Notes under the pieces: model-generated
Told to the model about the DNA's origin: nothing
The model's input: the letters and a program-made list of their open reading frames with translations, nothing else
Databases searched by the model: none
From: Candolleomyces eurysporus
Taxonomy: Eukaryota; Basidiomycota; Agaricomycetes; Agaricales; Psathyrellaceae
DNA: 48,247 nucleotides
NCBI GenBank assembly: GCA_027579435.1
Contig: JANBPK010000978.1
Span: forward strand, 1 to 48,247
Direction: 5' to 3'
Position numbers and translations under genes: made by a program
Shown here: positions 36,680 to 46,620 of the stretch, piece by piece
How positions within the stretch are numbered: position 1 is the stretch's first letter
Layout of the letters: every line of letters begins with the position of its first letter

Positions 36680-37515
36680 ATGGCCCCATATCTTGAATCA
36701 GTTAAAGTATGTACAAAATGCTTCAGGCAGTGCCAATCTGTCAAACTCACTTGCAACGCCCAGTCTTTCGCAGATGTCCCCATCACCGACGCTGGCGTCG
36801 ACACAGCCGCTTTCCTCGAGGCGGCTGATGGCTTAGTGGGCTTGTTCGGTCGGTCTAGTGAACTCGAGCTTTCAATCTATACTGAAGACTCGTTGATCAG
36901 ATCTATTCCAATCGGCTGCATTCGCTGTTGTGCAAAACGATATCAAGGGCAATATCACGGTATGCTCTCCAGGCTCATGTTGGTGGTATTGTTGCTGAAC
37001 AATCCTGTGCTCCCCAGGGAGTTCGCAACAGGTTCCTGACCGACCCAGAAGCCAACAAAACTCTGGAGCTCTTGGTTGAGAACGAGAGGAAAGAGGGGAA
37101 GGCAACTGCAACTGAAAAGTTGAAGTGGCTCCTTCGTGGCTTGTCCTTCACCTGCAAAGGCCTCCAACATACCCAAGCCGATGCGGAGATTGAATTGTCC
37201 AAAGCTTTTGCCAAGTCCTACAAGGAGACACTCGAGCGATTCCACAACTTTATCATGAAAGGGGTGTTCGCGGTCTGTATTATTCCAAGTCCTGCCTACT
37301 GACTAATTTATCTGATTATCCATCCCCAGCTTGCCTTGAACGGATGCCCTCATCGTGCGGCCTTCTATACCAAACTTGCTGCTGATTCCACTGGCGGACC
37401 TTCGGTGACGTCCGAGAGGCTCAATGAGGACCTCAATAAATGGCTTGATGCTCTGAGCACGATCGTAGCGCGCATGGAGTCATTCCGCCAGAAGGGTAGA
37501 CTCAGCAAACTCTAA
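36680..37515 (+). CDS. Glycolipid transfer protein (GLTP fold, HET-C2 type)
   Basis: Exons 36680-36706, 36764-36848, 36901-36959, 37018-37272 and 37330-37515 join to 203 residues, the normal length for the family. It reads MAPYLESVKSFADVPITDAG, DTAAFLEAADGLVGLFDLF, FAVVQNDIKGNIT, VRNRFLTDPEAN, KLKWLLRGLSFTCKGLQ, FHNFIMKGVFALALNGCP. These proteins move glycosphingolipids between membranes in the cytosol; in fungi the family includes the HET-C2 incompatibility protein. The headgroup-binding set known from the family is partly kept: Asp51, Asn55, Trp94 and His133. The usual Lys three residues after the Asn is Gly58 here, right at a splice junction. The gene overlaps nothing and lies 158 bp after the F-box pseudogene. 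Confidence 0.92.
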
Positions 37516-37799
37516 GGCTTAAATAACAGACGACTAAGAAATGCTTAGGATAATGATCCCGCACGTCACAATACTATCCATTGCTGTCAACATGAAGTGT
37601 GTCACACAAGACCTTTATCTCTAAAATCGTGCCCATCTCTCCATGGCATTGACCATGTGGTCATTCACATGCACTATTCATCTCCAAATGTCGGAGACAA
37701 GAGGGATGCCACTAACATTAGTACATTACGCAGATATTCGGAAGATGTCCATCCGAACGGGACCGGCTTGCCTGGGCGGTCGGATTCGTCGACTTTGGC
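37516..37799. other. Intergenic region after the GLTP gene
   Basis: About 280 bp up to the start of the hydrophobin-bearing direct repeat. No gene is recognised; short open frames here are not conserved in the second repeat copy. Confidence 0.4.
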
Positions 37800-37851
37800 T
37801 TTTGACGGTACCTAGCAGCATCGATAGCCACTTCATCACCAGCGGTCAATA

Positions 37852-38040
37852 ATGTCATTTGGGATGGGATTCGGTATATTGAAGAAAAATCTTGCATCAA
37901 GACCCAGTTTGGGAGAAGCGCTAGAGTCGCTGATCTTCATTCAATTGGACCACATTCATGCAAGGAAGGTAGAAAGCCTCTCACAGTTTGTTACCCGAGT
38001 CACTGTCAATCCCTACAAAGAACTGAATTACGAAGACTGT
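37852..38040 (+). pseudogene. F-box 3' relic (first repeat copy)
   Basis: Reads LASRPSLGEALESLIFIQL and VESLSQFVTRVTVNPYKEL, matching the last ~50 residues of the F-box pseudogene (LRSLTFIQLEEIP, LSQLVAQVTVYPYK at 36400-36500). There is no upstream remainder in frame. Confidence 0.7.
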
Positions 38041-38255
38041 TTTAGTAGCACGGAAAGTATTTTCGCTGTGCTTTTAGTGTGGTGTCCGATTGTATACCTC
38101 TTGACACGCTCTATCATTGGATGAGGAAAAAGAACGGTATAATATCCCACTACATGACCGATGTATTATACCCCGAAGGTGACCGGTGACCCCAAAATGC
38201 AGAAGCAATTCTTGTAGCATCAATCTCTAATCTAACTGGGAAGCCAATGAACGGC

Positions 38256-38725
38256 TTAGAGCGAGACTTTGATGGGAGAGCAGCCAACGTTGATGAGGCC
38301 ATCTAGAAAAGTAAAAGCGATGTCAGCCTGACACGCTCAAAGAGACTTGAGAGAAGAAATGATGCGTACTGTAATAGTTGTTTTGGCAGCAGACCTGCTG
38401 AGATGTGCTACAAACACTCGTCAGTCACACTGTCACTAAGCCGAATGCAATGGGATGGAGGTTACCAGGTGGCACCGGATCCGAGGGCGAGGACGTTAAT
38501 AGGGGAGCAGTTCGAGGCGATGTAGCCGGTGAGGCTGCCGATATCGACTTTAACGAGGGAGAGGGCCTTGGAGACGCTCTTGTCGACGGACTTGGCCTCT
38601 TGAACCGTGTTGCAGCAAGCGACGTAGCCACTATTGCACTGGCTAGTGTTGCTGCCGCTAGGGGCAGCGGCAGCTGCGAGGAAGAGAGACGAGACAGCGA
38701 TGACGGAGAAGATGCGAGCGATCAT
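38256..38725 (-). CDS. Class I hydrophobin 1
   Basis: Minus-strand exons 38725-38466, 38407-38370 and 38302-38256 join to 114 residues. A signal peptide (MIARIFSVIAVSSLFLAAAA) precedes the eight-cysteine hydrophobin pattern: C30, C37-C38, C73, C87, C93-C94 and C107, giving spacings 6, 34, 13, 5 and 12. The long third spacing and the ending GCSPIKVSL are class I. Hydrophobins are secreted, self-assemble at air-water interfaces and coat aerial hyphae, spores and fruiting bodies. The two downstream introns are 58 and 67 nt. A TATA box lies 118 bp upstream of the start codon. Almost the same gene is repeated at 40582-41051. Confidence 0.95.
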
Positions 38726-38842
38726 GGTGATAGATAGCTTGAAGCGGCCGGTGAAAGATTTAAGAGAAGTTGGGAGTGGTAGGCGACTGAAGTCTTAACT
38801 CGGATGGCTGAGCTCTGGATAATTCGTGGTAGTTGACCCCAG

Positions 38843-38850
38843 CTTTTATA
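38843..38850 (-). promoter_or_regulatory. TATA box of hydrophobin 1
   Basis: TATAAAAG on the minus strand, 118 bp before the start codon, conserved at the same distance in the second copy (41170-41176). Confidence 0.7.
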
Positions 38851-39350
38851 GGCCCTCTGGTACCTCCAAACATATCGAAACAAGTGTGCTGGCATCTGAA
38901 TCTGTACCAGTCTCGTAGCGAGGCTAGAATTTTTCTTGAAATTTTTTCCTGTAAGCGCCTTACGAGCCAAAGCTCCGAGATCCCCACTCGCTCTAGGCGT
39001 CCCTGTTCAGTTCGCTCTGTTCGCTTCCCTTACCGCAAATAGCATCCTGGCTTCTAAATTTGTCTAGATATCCGTCACCATATGGCTAGAGCTTGGCCGT
39101 TTCGAGTTACGATTATTGGCTTGGCGGAATTTCAGTTGGAGGGTTGGTGCCAGAGGATTTGAACATGGAAAGGCCGCAGCGACTGTAGGCGAGTGCCGCT
39201 GCCTCACGGTCCAGAGATGCATTCCGGGTTGACAAGCACCTGTCACAGCAGAAAATTGCAGGACACGCAGACTTGATGCCAGTGATTAGTTCAAGTTTCG
39301 GATATGTGGCTTCAGGGTCTGCATCTCAACACCGAAGAGTGTCAGTGTGT

Positions 39351-39698
39351 CGACGATGCCTTGTTGCTCAAGCCTCAAGGGAGCAGTGGAGGAGATGGAA
39401 GAAGGCACAGCCACCTCGGATTTGAAAGCTCGGCGTCGAGGATTGGGGCGGAAATGATGGCGAGCTCAAAGAATCACTATCGACAATTTCAACTCTCTGT
39501 CCGGTTTCTTGTATTCTATAATCTTCTCTCCCTTCCGCTCTCTCCCTCCTTTTTTCTCTCTTCCTCATCGTCGCTGCCGTCGTCTAGGGTGTTTCCCGCA
39601 ATTTGCTCACCACGATGCAGTCACCTTGGAGTCGAGGTCAGTCCGGGTAGCCGTGCTTCTGGTTCCAGACCTCTCAACTTTCTCATTACCCACAGTCT
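39351..39698. other. Spacer between repeat copies
   Basis: About 350 bp with a pyrimidine-rich stretch (39520-39590, many CTC and TTC words). No gene with a conserved frame is seen. Confidence 0.4.
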
Positions 39699-40085
39699 TT
39701 GCAGTGCGGCCTTTGGGATTGGCGCAGTCTAAATTGGCTTTACGACCCTCTCATGTCCAAAGACCTCTTGCTGTTGAGGAGAGCTTATGCGGTAGGCTTC
39801 CAGCGCAGGACCTACGTCGACGCCATCGGGCGCAGTATGCTATTTTTCCAAGATTTAGTTGGGCTGAACATAACGAAGGAAAAACAGTTTTGGGATTTTA
39901 TCGCTCAGCTTCTCAAAGTGTTGAGACTATTGGTCTCTGCTGGCCTTGGTACCCTGTTTTTGCGCTGCTTACGGGACGACTCCATTTCGATCGAAGCGAT
40001 AGCTCTCGAACTCTCGGACTCTGACACTTTCATGTTGCGTTTCGGAGATCAGCCTGATCCGTTGGTTCCCTGTCTAAGGGTTTGA
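39699..40085 (+). pseudogene. F-box/LRR middle-region relic
   Basis: An open stretch reads KQFWDFIAQLLKVLRLLVSA and CLRDDSISIEAIALELSDS, which lines up with NFWDVIQAQLPSISRLSVSP and LQDDSVSIEANAQALALCS of the F-box pseudogene (36050-36190). Followed by a stop and the second direct-repeat copy, whose own 3' F-box relic continues the homology. Confidence 0.65.
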
Positions 40086-40149
40086 CTTTGACGGTACCCA
40101 GCAGCGTCGATAGTTGCTTCATCACCAGCAGTCAATCACGTCGGTCAGC

Positions 40150-40330
40150 ATGGGATTCNGTATCTTTTGGAGNAGAATTTTGAATTACAATCCGGGTTGG
40201 AAAAAGGGCTGGAGTCNTTGGCCTTCATTCGATGGAACTGCATTNCCGAAAAGCACGTAGAAAGCCTCTCACAGTTTTTTACCCAAGTCACGATCGATCC
40301 CCTCTAAAAACTGACTGCAAGTGACGAAGA
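40150..40330 (+). pseudogene. F-box 3' relic (second repeat copy)
   Basis: Homologous at the base level to 37860-38040, for example AGAAAGCCTCTCACAGTTT and CCCAAGTCACGATCGATCCC, but with Ns and frameshifts that remove any open frame. Confidence 0.65.
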
Positions 40331-40581
40331 CTATTTGNAAGACAGAAGATATCTTCGTAGTATTTCTAGTCTGCCATANACCTGATCNTTATNGTATCTC
40401 NCTTGAANTGGTTGATNNTATCCTTGACACCCCGTCTTGTCATTGGCNCCTCTNCATGGGATTAGGAAGGNAAGAGAAAGGTATACATTAGGTCAAGCCC
40501 CAAGAGTGATAATATCCTATTACATGTATTGTATCNCAAAGGTGACTNGTGACCCCGAACAAAATACAGAGAATAAACAGC

Positions 40582-41051
40582 TTAGAGCGAGACGCTGATG
40601 GGAGAGCAGNCAACGTTGATGAGGCCATCTAGAAAAGTAAAAGCGATGTCAGCCTGGCACGCTCAAAGAGACTTGAGAGAAGAAATGATGCGTACTGTAN
40701 TAGTTGTTTTGGCAGCAGACTTGCTGAGATGTGCTACGAACACTCGTCAGTCACACTATCACTAAACCGAATGCAATGGGATGGAAGTTACCAGGTGGCG
40801 CCGGATCCGAGGGCGAGGACGTTAATAGGGGAGCAGTTCGAGGCGATGTAGCCGGTGAGGCTGCCGACATCGACGTTAACGAGGGCGAGGGCCTTGGAGA
40901 CGCTCGTGTCGACGGACTTGGCCTCTTGAACTTTGTTGCAGCAAGCGACGTAGCCGCTGTTGCACTGGCTAGTGTTGCTGCCGCCAGGGGCAGCAGCAGC
41001 TGCGAGGAAGAGAGANGAGACNGCGATGACGGAGAAGATGCGAGCGATCAT
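40582..41051 (-). CDS. Class I hydrophobin 2
   Basis: Minus-strand exons 41051-40792, 40733-40696 and 40628-40582, each the same length as in hydrophobin 1, join to 114 residues. All eight cysteines are in the same places. Differences from hydrophobin 1 are few, for example G for S after AAP, K for T after ACCN, VNVDV for VKVDI and a final SPISVSL. Ns at 41017, 41022, 40700 and 40610 fall in codons but do not shift the frame; the one at 40700 sits in a Tyr codon of copy 1 (TAN). It is secreted and surface-active, like its twin. Confidence 0.92.
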
Positions 41052-41169
41052 GGTGATGGATAGCTTGAAGCGGCTGGTGAAAGATTAAAGAGAAGTTGGG
41101 AGTGGTAGGCGACTGAAGTCTTAACTCGGATGGCTGAGCTCTGGATAATTCGTGGTAGTTGACCTCANN

Positions 41170-41176
41170 TTTTATA
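41170..41176 (-). promoter_or_regulatory. TATA box of hydrophobin 2
   Basis: TATAAAA on the minus strand, 118 bp before the start codon at 41051, as in hydrophobin 1. Two Ns lie directly beside it. Confidence 0.65.
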
Positions 41177-41677
41177 GGCNCTCTGGTACCTCCAAACATA
41201 TCGAAACAAGTGTGCTGGCATCTGAATCCGTACCAGTCTCGTAACGAGGCTAAGATTTTTCTTGAAAATTTTTCCTGTAAGCGCCTTGCGAGCCAAAGCT
41301 CCGAGATCCCACTCGCTCTAGGNGCCCCTGTTCAGTTCGCTCTGTTCGCTTCCCTTACCGCAAATAGCATCCTGGCTTCTAAATTCGTCTAGATATCCAT
41401 CACCGTACGGCCAGTATTCGGCCGTTTCGAGTTACGATTGTTGGCTTGGTGGAATCTCAGTCGGAGGGTTGGTGCCAGAGGATTTGAACATGGAAANGCN
41501 GCAGCTACTGTAGGCGAGTGTCGCTGCCNCACGATCCAGAGNTGCATTCCGGGTTGACAAGCACCTGTCACAGCAGAAAATTGCAGGACACGCAGACTTG
41601 ATGCCAGTGATTAGTTCAAGTTTCGGATATGTGGCTTCAGGGTCTGCAATTTACTGCCAAAGAGTGTTAGTGTGTTT

Positions 41678-42640
41678 AACGGTGATGTTTCCGAACGAGT
41701 TGCGCAAGTAAACACACACCTTGCCATGTCGCTACACGATTCCTCTGGACCAGTACGGTCGTGAATATTTGGGGGCTCTGAACTTTCTCGTGTTTCGTGG
41801 CCTTCTTCCCCAGTCGCTTTCAAAGCATATGGTCGATTCGTTTGTNATATGATCTACGCAATGACGATTTGAAACGACCCTGTACGAGTGGCGGCATATT
41901 TCGAGTGAAGTTCCTGCAGACACCGTTCACCGTGTCAAGACAGAAGGTTCGGTTCGAACGCAACGGTGTCATTAGCTTCGATCACATCCTATCACCTCGT
42001 TTTGATGACCGGCTAATGACTTTCCGGCCGCCGTTACCTGCATGGTGAGGCGAGTCCTCGGTTTGCGCGTTTTTTTTAGGTAGAAATGAGAGAAACTTCT
42101 CCGTGGTATGTCTGCACTCAGTTCTCATGTATTCAGATCGTCCCTACGGCGTGTGTTCCCCAAATTTGCTGCATGTTCAAAGTTCTGGCCTAGAACTTGG
42201 TGTCACCCTGGAACTTTCAGGGTGAGTGACACCGCAGTGATTGAATGTCCAGGAATTTGATCTCGAATTAGAACATCTTCCCAAGTAATATACTATCGCC
42301 ATGATCTTTATCGTTCTATCGCCTCCTATGGNTAACAAAACAGAGAGGGAACGTGNACCTTTTGTATTGCAGGCTTCACATTTAGCGAGAGGGCTCGTCA
42401 TCCTGCTTACGCCCAGCTTACATTTTCCCTCATANGCTGAATAATACCGGGCGTCAGGGGTTTGACAAACNACCAATGACATTGATGGGTTGTTGAACTT
42501 TGTTCTATGTGTCAATCGTATCATCGCGCAGCTCGCTGCGCTGAAGATCGCTAGGGTACTTAAAGGGCTCATTACACGACTATGATGCGTCTCAGCAAAT
42601 TAACCACCCAATCTCCCACCCTCGTGCACTCCTACAGTCT
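41678..42640. repeat. Diverged repeat, copy 2, and AIF-like gene promoter region
   Basis: 41690-42540 is a diverged relative of 28085-28560. Blocks line up in order, with about 200 bp extra here (42050-42350). The last ~130 bp run up to the oxidoreductase gene and end in TATGATGCG and a pyrimidine-rich leader. No intact gene is seen. Confidence 0.45.
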
Positions 42641-42676
42641 TCCTACTCTGTGCATCTTCCGAGCCAGCAATCTACC

Positions 42677-44015
42677 ATGGTAAAGAATATCGTCATCGTC
42701 GGAGGCGGTTGCGGAGGTGTAATACTCGCAAAAGACCTCGCCTCGAAAATCGACGCCAGCCAACACCGGATTATCCTCATCACGTCCTCGCACCGATTCG
42801 TACACCTGCCCTCGACGCTCCGAGCGGCCACGACGTCCGAAGGCCAGCTCGAGAACGAGTCGTTCATGGAGTACGGCACCAACTTCCTCCAGGGCAAAGG
42901 AGAGGTCAAGCACGCGACGGTTACGTCGTTTACCGCTGGCACTCCTGGGCAGGTGAAGCTTTCCACTGGGGAAACGGTGGATTACGAAGTCCTTGTCCTC
43001 GCCACCGGGAATAAATGGACGGGTCCCGTTGCGATTCCGGCTACTTCACAGGAGGAGGTGAAGAAGCATTTGGATTCGTGGAGAGCGAAGATCGAGAAGG
43101 CCAAGTCTATCGTTCTCGTTGGAGGAGGTATCGTTGGTGTTGGTGAGTCCTTTGTTGTTTTGGATGACGATTATCCGGTGTTAAATTGTTTTGCCTTGTA
43201 GAACTCTCCGGGGAGATTGCGCATTTCCACAAGGTAGGCACCGTCGGTCTATAGTGGGCACCGAATAGAATACTCACGAGACTTTTTCTTCTAGGGAAAG
43301 CCAATCACCATCGTGCATTCAGAGGAGCTGCCTTTGAACCCCGTCTACCCTGACAAGGTCCGTAGGAGAGTGCTCGGTGGTTTGCAGAAGCATGGCGTCA
43401 GCTTTGTTGGCAAAGACCGCGTCGAGAACTTCACCCCGTCGGAAGATGGCCAGGTTACCACGAAGAATGGAAAAGTCATCAATGCGGACCTCGTCGTGAG
43501 TATCATATGTGCCCCTTGCCTTCCCCTATGTGATTTGCTGAATTTCACTTGCCAAGATCACCACCATTGGCGGAACCCCTAACACCGGCCTCGTCGAAGA
43601 GTCGTTGGGTGCAGACGCGTTGACGGCCTCAAAACACGTCCGCGTGCTCCCGACTTTGCAGCTTCCCAACCACTCGAATATCTTTGCCATTGGAGATATT
43701 ATTGACTGGGAGGAGCAGCGACAGGCCGCCAAGATTCCTGCGCATGCGGGCGTGGTGGTGAAGAATGTCCTTTCGCTGCTTAGAGGCCGGCCAACATCGG
43801 CGGAGTACAAGGGATCATCTGAGATGGTCATTATCACTCTAGGACCAGTACGTACTATCCTGGTTTCTGCGTCATTGGTGTGCTGACTTTGCCTGCAGAC
43901 GGATGGTGTAACCTACTTGGGCATCTGGTGGGGCATCGTTCTCGGAAGTTGGTTCTCCGTTATGATGAAGTCCAAGACCCTCATGATTCCGATGTCCAAG
44001 GCGACGTTTGCATAG
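42677..44015 (+). CDS. AIF/AMID (FSP1)-like FAD-dependent NAD(P)H oxidoreductase
   Basis: Exons 42677-43142, 43202-43233, 43295-43495, 43557-43847 and 43899-44015 join to 368 residues. The FAD-binding Rossmann motif is at the N-terminus (IVIVGGGCGG, 5-14), the central NAD(P)H motif is LVGGGIVGVELSGEI (from 147), and the second FAD contact is FAIGD (276-280). This two-dinucleotide-fold layout and length match AIF-like AMID/FSP1 proteins, which pass electrons from NAD(P)H to quinones or oxygen. The C-terminus is hydrophobic (YLGIWWGIVLGSWFSVMM), suggesting membrane contact. An in-frame ATG at 42650 would add nine residues; 42677 is preferred because the FAD motif normally begins within a few residues of the start. 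Localisation is not shown by the sequence. Confidence 0.9.
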
Positions 44016-44381
44016 AGACGGAGGCCCATGACCACATCCGCGACTGTTTTCATTCTAGTTTATGGCCCATCAACTTGGGTGCCTGTGCGTCATACATAGG
44101 GGACGACTTACGAACATTTCGATTTCTTCTAGTTACTGTGGATAATAGGATAGGATACGACCTAATAAAATATACCCTGAGCGACAGAAACGTGGGAAAG
44201 TGGGTGGATCGGCCCGATACAGCAACAAGTGAACCACGTCCGGAAATGGCAGGACCCTAAACGGGCATGTCACTCAAGCTCTAGCAGTGAGACGCCTCCT
44301 GCTTTCTGACCTCAACCACGTCCATTTCGTAATTTCTCTGTCCATCTTCCTCTCCTATACATCCCCCGACATCGTCCCCCA
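44016..44381. promoter_or_regulatory. Intergenic region and probable Mo25-like promoter
   Basis: About 365 bp between the oxidoreductase stop and the Mo25-like start. A CT-rich tract precedes the ATG (44330-44375), as is common in basidiomycete leaders. Nothing else is recognised. Confidence 0.4.
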
Positions 44382-45788
44382 ATGAACTTCTTCAAAACAA
44401 AGCCCCGAACACCGCCTGATATCGTCAGAAGCCTGCGAGATGCCATCCCAAGACTGGAGAACGGGGCGCCCGGTGGAGAGACAAGGAGAAAGGTGAAGGG
44501 GTAGTTTCTATGGCCCATCGTCCGCGGTGGTGGTCTCTCGATGAGGCGCTGGTGGGGGCTCTCGCTGACGTCGTCTCCGTTTTGCTATGAAGGCTGCAGA
44601 GGAGATTTCCAAGAATCTACAGCAAATCAAGGCCATGTTGTACGGAGATGGCGGTAAGTATTGTCCATTCATCGGCGCTTGTCCCAGAAGCTGATTCCGA
44701 TTGCTTTAAACGTTGATGAACAGAACCCATCCCAGAAGTAGTGGCTCAGCTCGCACAGGAGACTTATAACACCGATCTATTGCTCGTGTTGGTCCAGAAC
44801 ATTGCCCGGTTCGAGTTCGAGGCCCGGAAAGACGTCGTGCAGATATTCAACAACCTGCTTCGAAGGCAGATAGGCTCTCGTTGGCCAACGGTGGAGTATC
44901 TCACTTCGAAACCGGAGATTATCTTTGCCGCGTTGGCTGGGTACGAAAACGAGGACGTTGCGCTCAACACGGGGATGATTTTGAAGGAGATGCTCAAGCA
45001 CGAACCGCTGGCCAAGATTCTCCTATACTCTGATCAGTGCGTCACTCTCCGTCCGATAGATTGTAATCGGAAGCTACTGTTTCCGAGAATTGACATCATG
45101 CTTCTTAGGTTCTATACCTTCCCTCACTACATCGAGACTACGACCTTCGGCATTTCTTGCGATGCCTTCGCAAACCTGAAAGAAACTCTGACACGGCACA
45201 AGCCTATGGTGGCAGAATACTTGGACCGAAACTACGACCGAGTGAGTCGCTCCACTCTTCCTTCTCAGAATGGTTCCGCTGACGATCCCCCGTCCCAGTT
45301 CTTCTCCTCATTAACAACACTCATACTCTCCAATAACTATGTGACTAAGCGGCAATCGCTGAAGCTCCTGGGGGAGATCCTTCTAGACCGGGCAAACTTC
45401 AACGTCATGACAAAATATATCGCCCATGAGGGCAACCTGAAGATGATGATGAACCTCCTCCGAGATAAGAGCAAGAACATCCAGTTTGAGGCATTCCACG
45501 TGTTCAAGGTCAGCACTAGCCCATTTCCTTCTTGGTCTGGCNTGATGCTAATGATTATCCGTAGGTATTCGTTGCCAACCCTCGAAAGCCACCACAAATC
45601 GAGGCTATNTTGCGGAGGAATCAGGAGAAGTTGTTGACTTTCCTTAAGAACTTCCATAACGATAAAGACGGTGNGTTCATTGTAACCCTTCGAGCTGCCA
45701 TANANTGCTGAACTTTGAGTTTGTGCTTACAGACGAACAATTCAACGACGAGAAGCAGTTCCTCATNGCACAGATCCAGGGTCTTTGA
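44382..45788 (+). CDS. Mo25/HymA/Cab39 family scaffold protein
   Basis: Exons 44382-44492, 44593-44653, 44724-45036, 45109-45241, 45299-45508, 45565-45670 and 45733-45788 join to 329 residues, typical for the family. It starts [18 protein letters not shown] and contains [90 protein letters not shown] and [17 protein letters not shown], all hallmarks of these helical-repeat (armadillo-like) proteins. Mo25 proteins bind and activate GCK/STE20-type kinases; in fungi (Hym1, Pmo25, HymA) they act in cell polarity, septation and conidiation. The first intron is 100 nt, the others 56-72 nt. Ns at 45609 and 45767 fall at third codon positions (AT-N) and do not shift the frame. Confidence 0.96.
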
Positions 45789-46620
45789 CCAGGGTGACTT
45801 TCTCCTCGGCGCAGCCTCAACCCACCAGGCTTTTGTGACGCCAGTTCGTCTCGGCCCTNGGGAACTGANTGAGAGCCGAATCGTAACAACTGATGTCGTA
45901 TTGCTGGCCCTACCCTTNCAGTCATTCGAACCCAGACACTTCACCATATTGGCACGACCACTTGGACAATGACATTATGGATAGCCGTATACCATACCCC
46001 TAATTGCTTTCCTCTCGCCTAGCGGTTCGTGTACCATCTTTTTGATTTTCAGCACTACCATCATCATTTGCTTCGGAATCCCTCGTACCCCACCCCAATT
46101 TGATTTAGCATCTCCCCCTCATCGTTCGCATGTTNTATCATGATCTGCTTTCCCTAGTATNCCCCCNCCCNACTGTACGCATATTGTGTAAATCATATCT
46201 GATCGTATCTACTGAAGCGCTCACCCCGTTCTGTACTATAGTGTATGGGATTCTCAATATCCAGGCCCAAACNTTAAACCGAGACGTCGATGTTTGTGCG
46301 TGTTGGTGATTCTCTGAGGACGCGCTGAGGATGAAAACGCGAGTGATAGCTCGAGTTCGCCATTGTTCTTGCACAGCAAGTACTCCCACACGCCATCCCT
46401 GTGAGCCACTCAAGGCTGACTCGACTGTCANACGAATATAGGAAGAGAAGTAGCGGATTCTGGCTCTCGTTGACCATCGATATCAGAGTATCATCGATCT
46501 TGGCTAGCCATGCTGTCAAGGTGCTAGATAAATAGGCTCAGTAAAAAGGACGGCTTTCTGTTGCCACTCGTATNTNCCGTTCNTCCCCGTCGCCACTCGT
46601 ATACTCAAGCTCGCGGCAAA
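45789..46620. other. Intergenic region before MYND gene D
   Basis: About 830 bp with scattered Ns. It is not related to the promoter region shared by genes A-C. The word GCCACTCGTAT occurs twice (46563 and 46591). No gene, TATA box or repeat element is convincing. Confidence 0.45.

Larger units (their letters stand above)
37800..39350. repeat. Direct repeat carrying hydrophobin 1 (copy 1)
   Basis: About 1.55 kb repeated in the same orientation at 40087-41677. Both begin TTTGACGGTACC and end around GATATGTGGCTTCAGGGTCTG. It includes an F-box 3' relic, the hydrophobin gene with its promoter, and about 500 bp beyond. The 5' and 3' edges are estimated by eye. Confidence 0.8.
40087..41677. repeat. 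Direct repeat carrying hydrophobin 2 (copy 2)
   Basis: Second copy of 37800-39350, with many Ns, a few short insertions near 40400-40500, and a decayed F-box 3' relic at 40150-40330. After it, sequence turns into the diverged repeat also seen at 28061. Confidence 0.8.

Noticed and set aside
39150..39240. Possible tRNA gene on the minus strand
   Set aside because: Only the T-loop resembles a tRNA; the T-stem and acceptor stem do not pair and no anticodon arm can be drawn.
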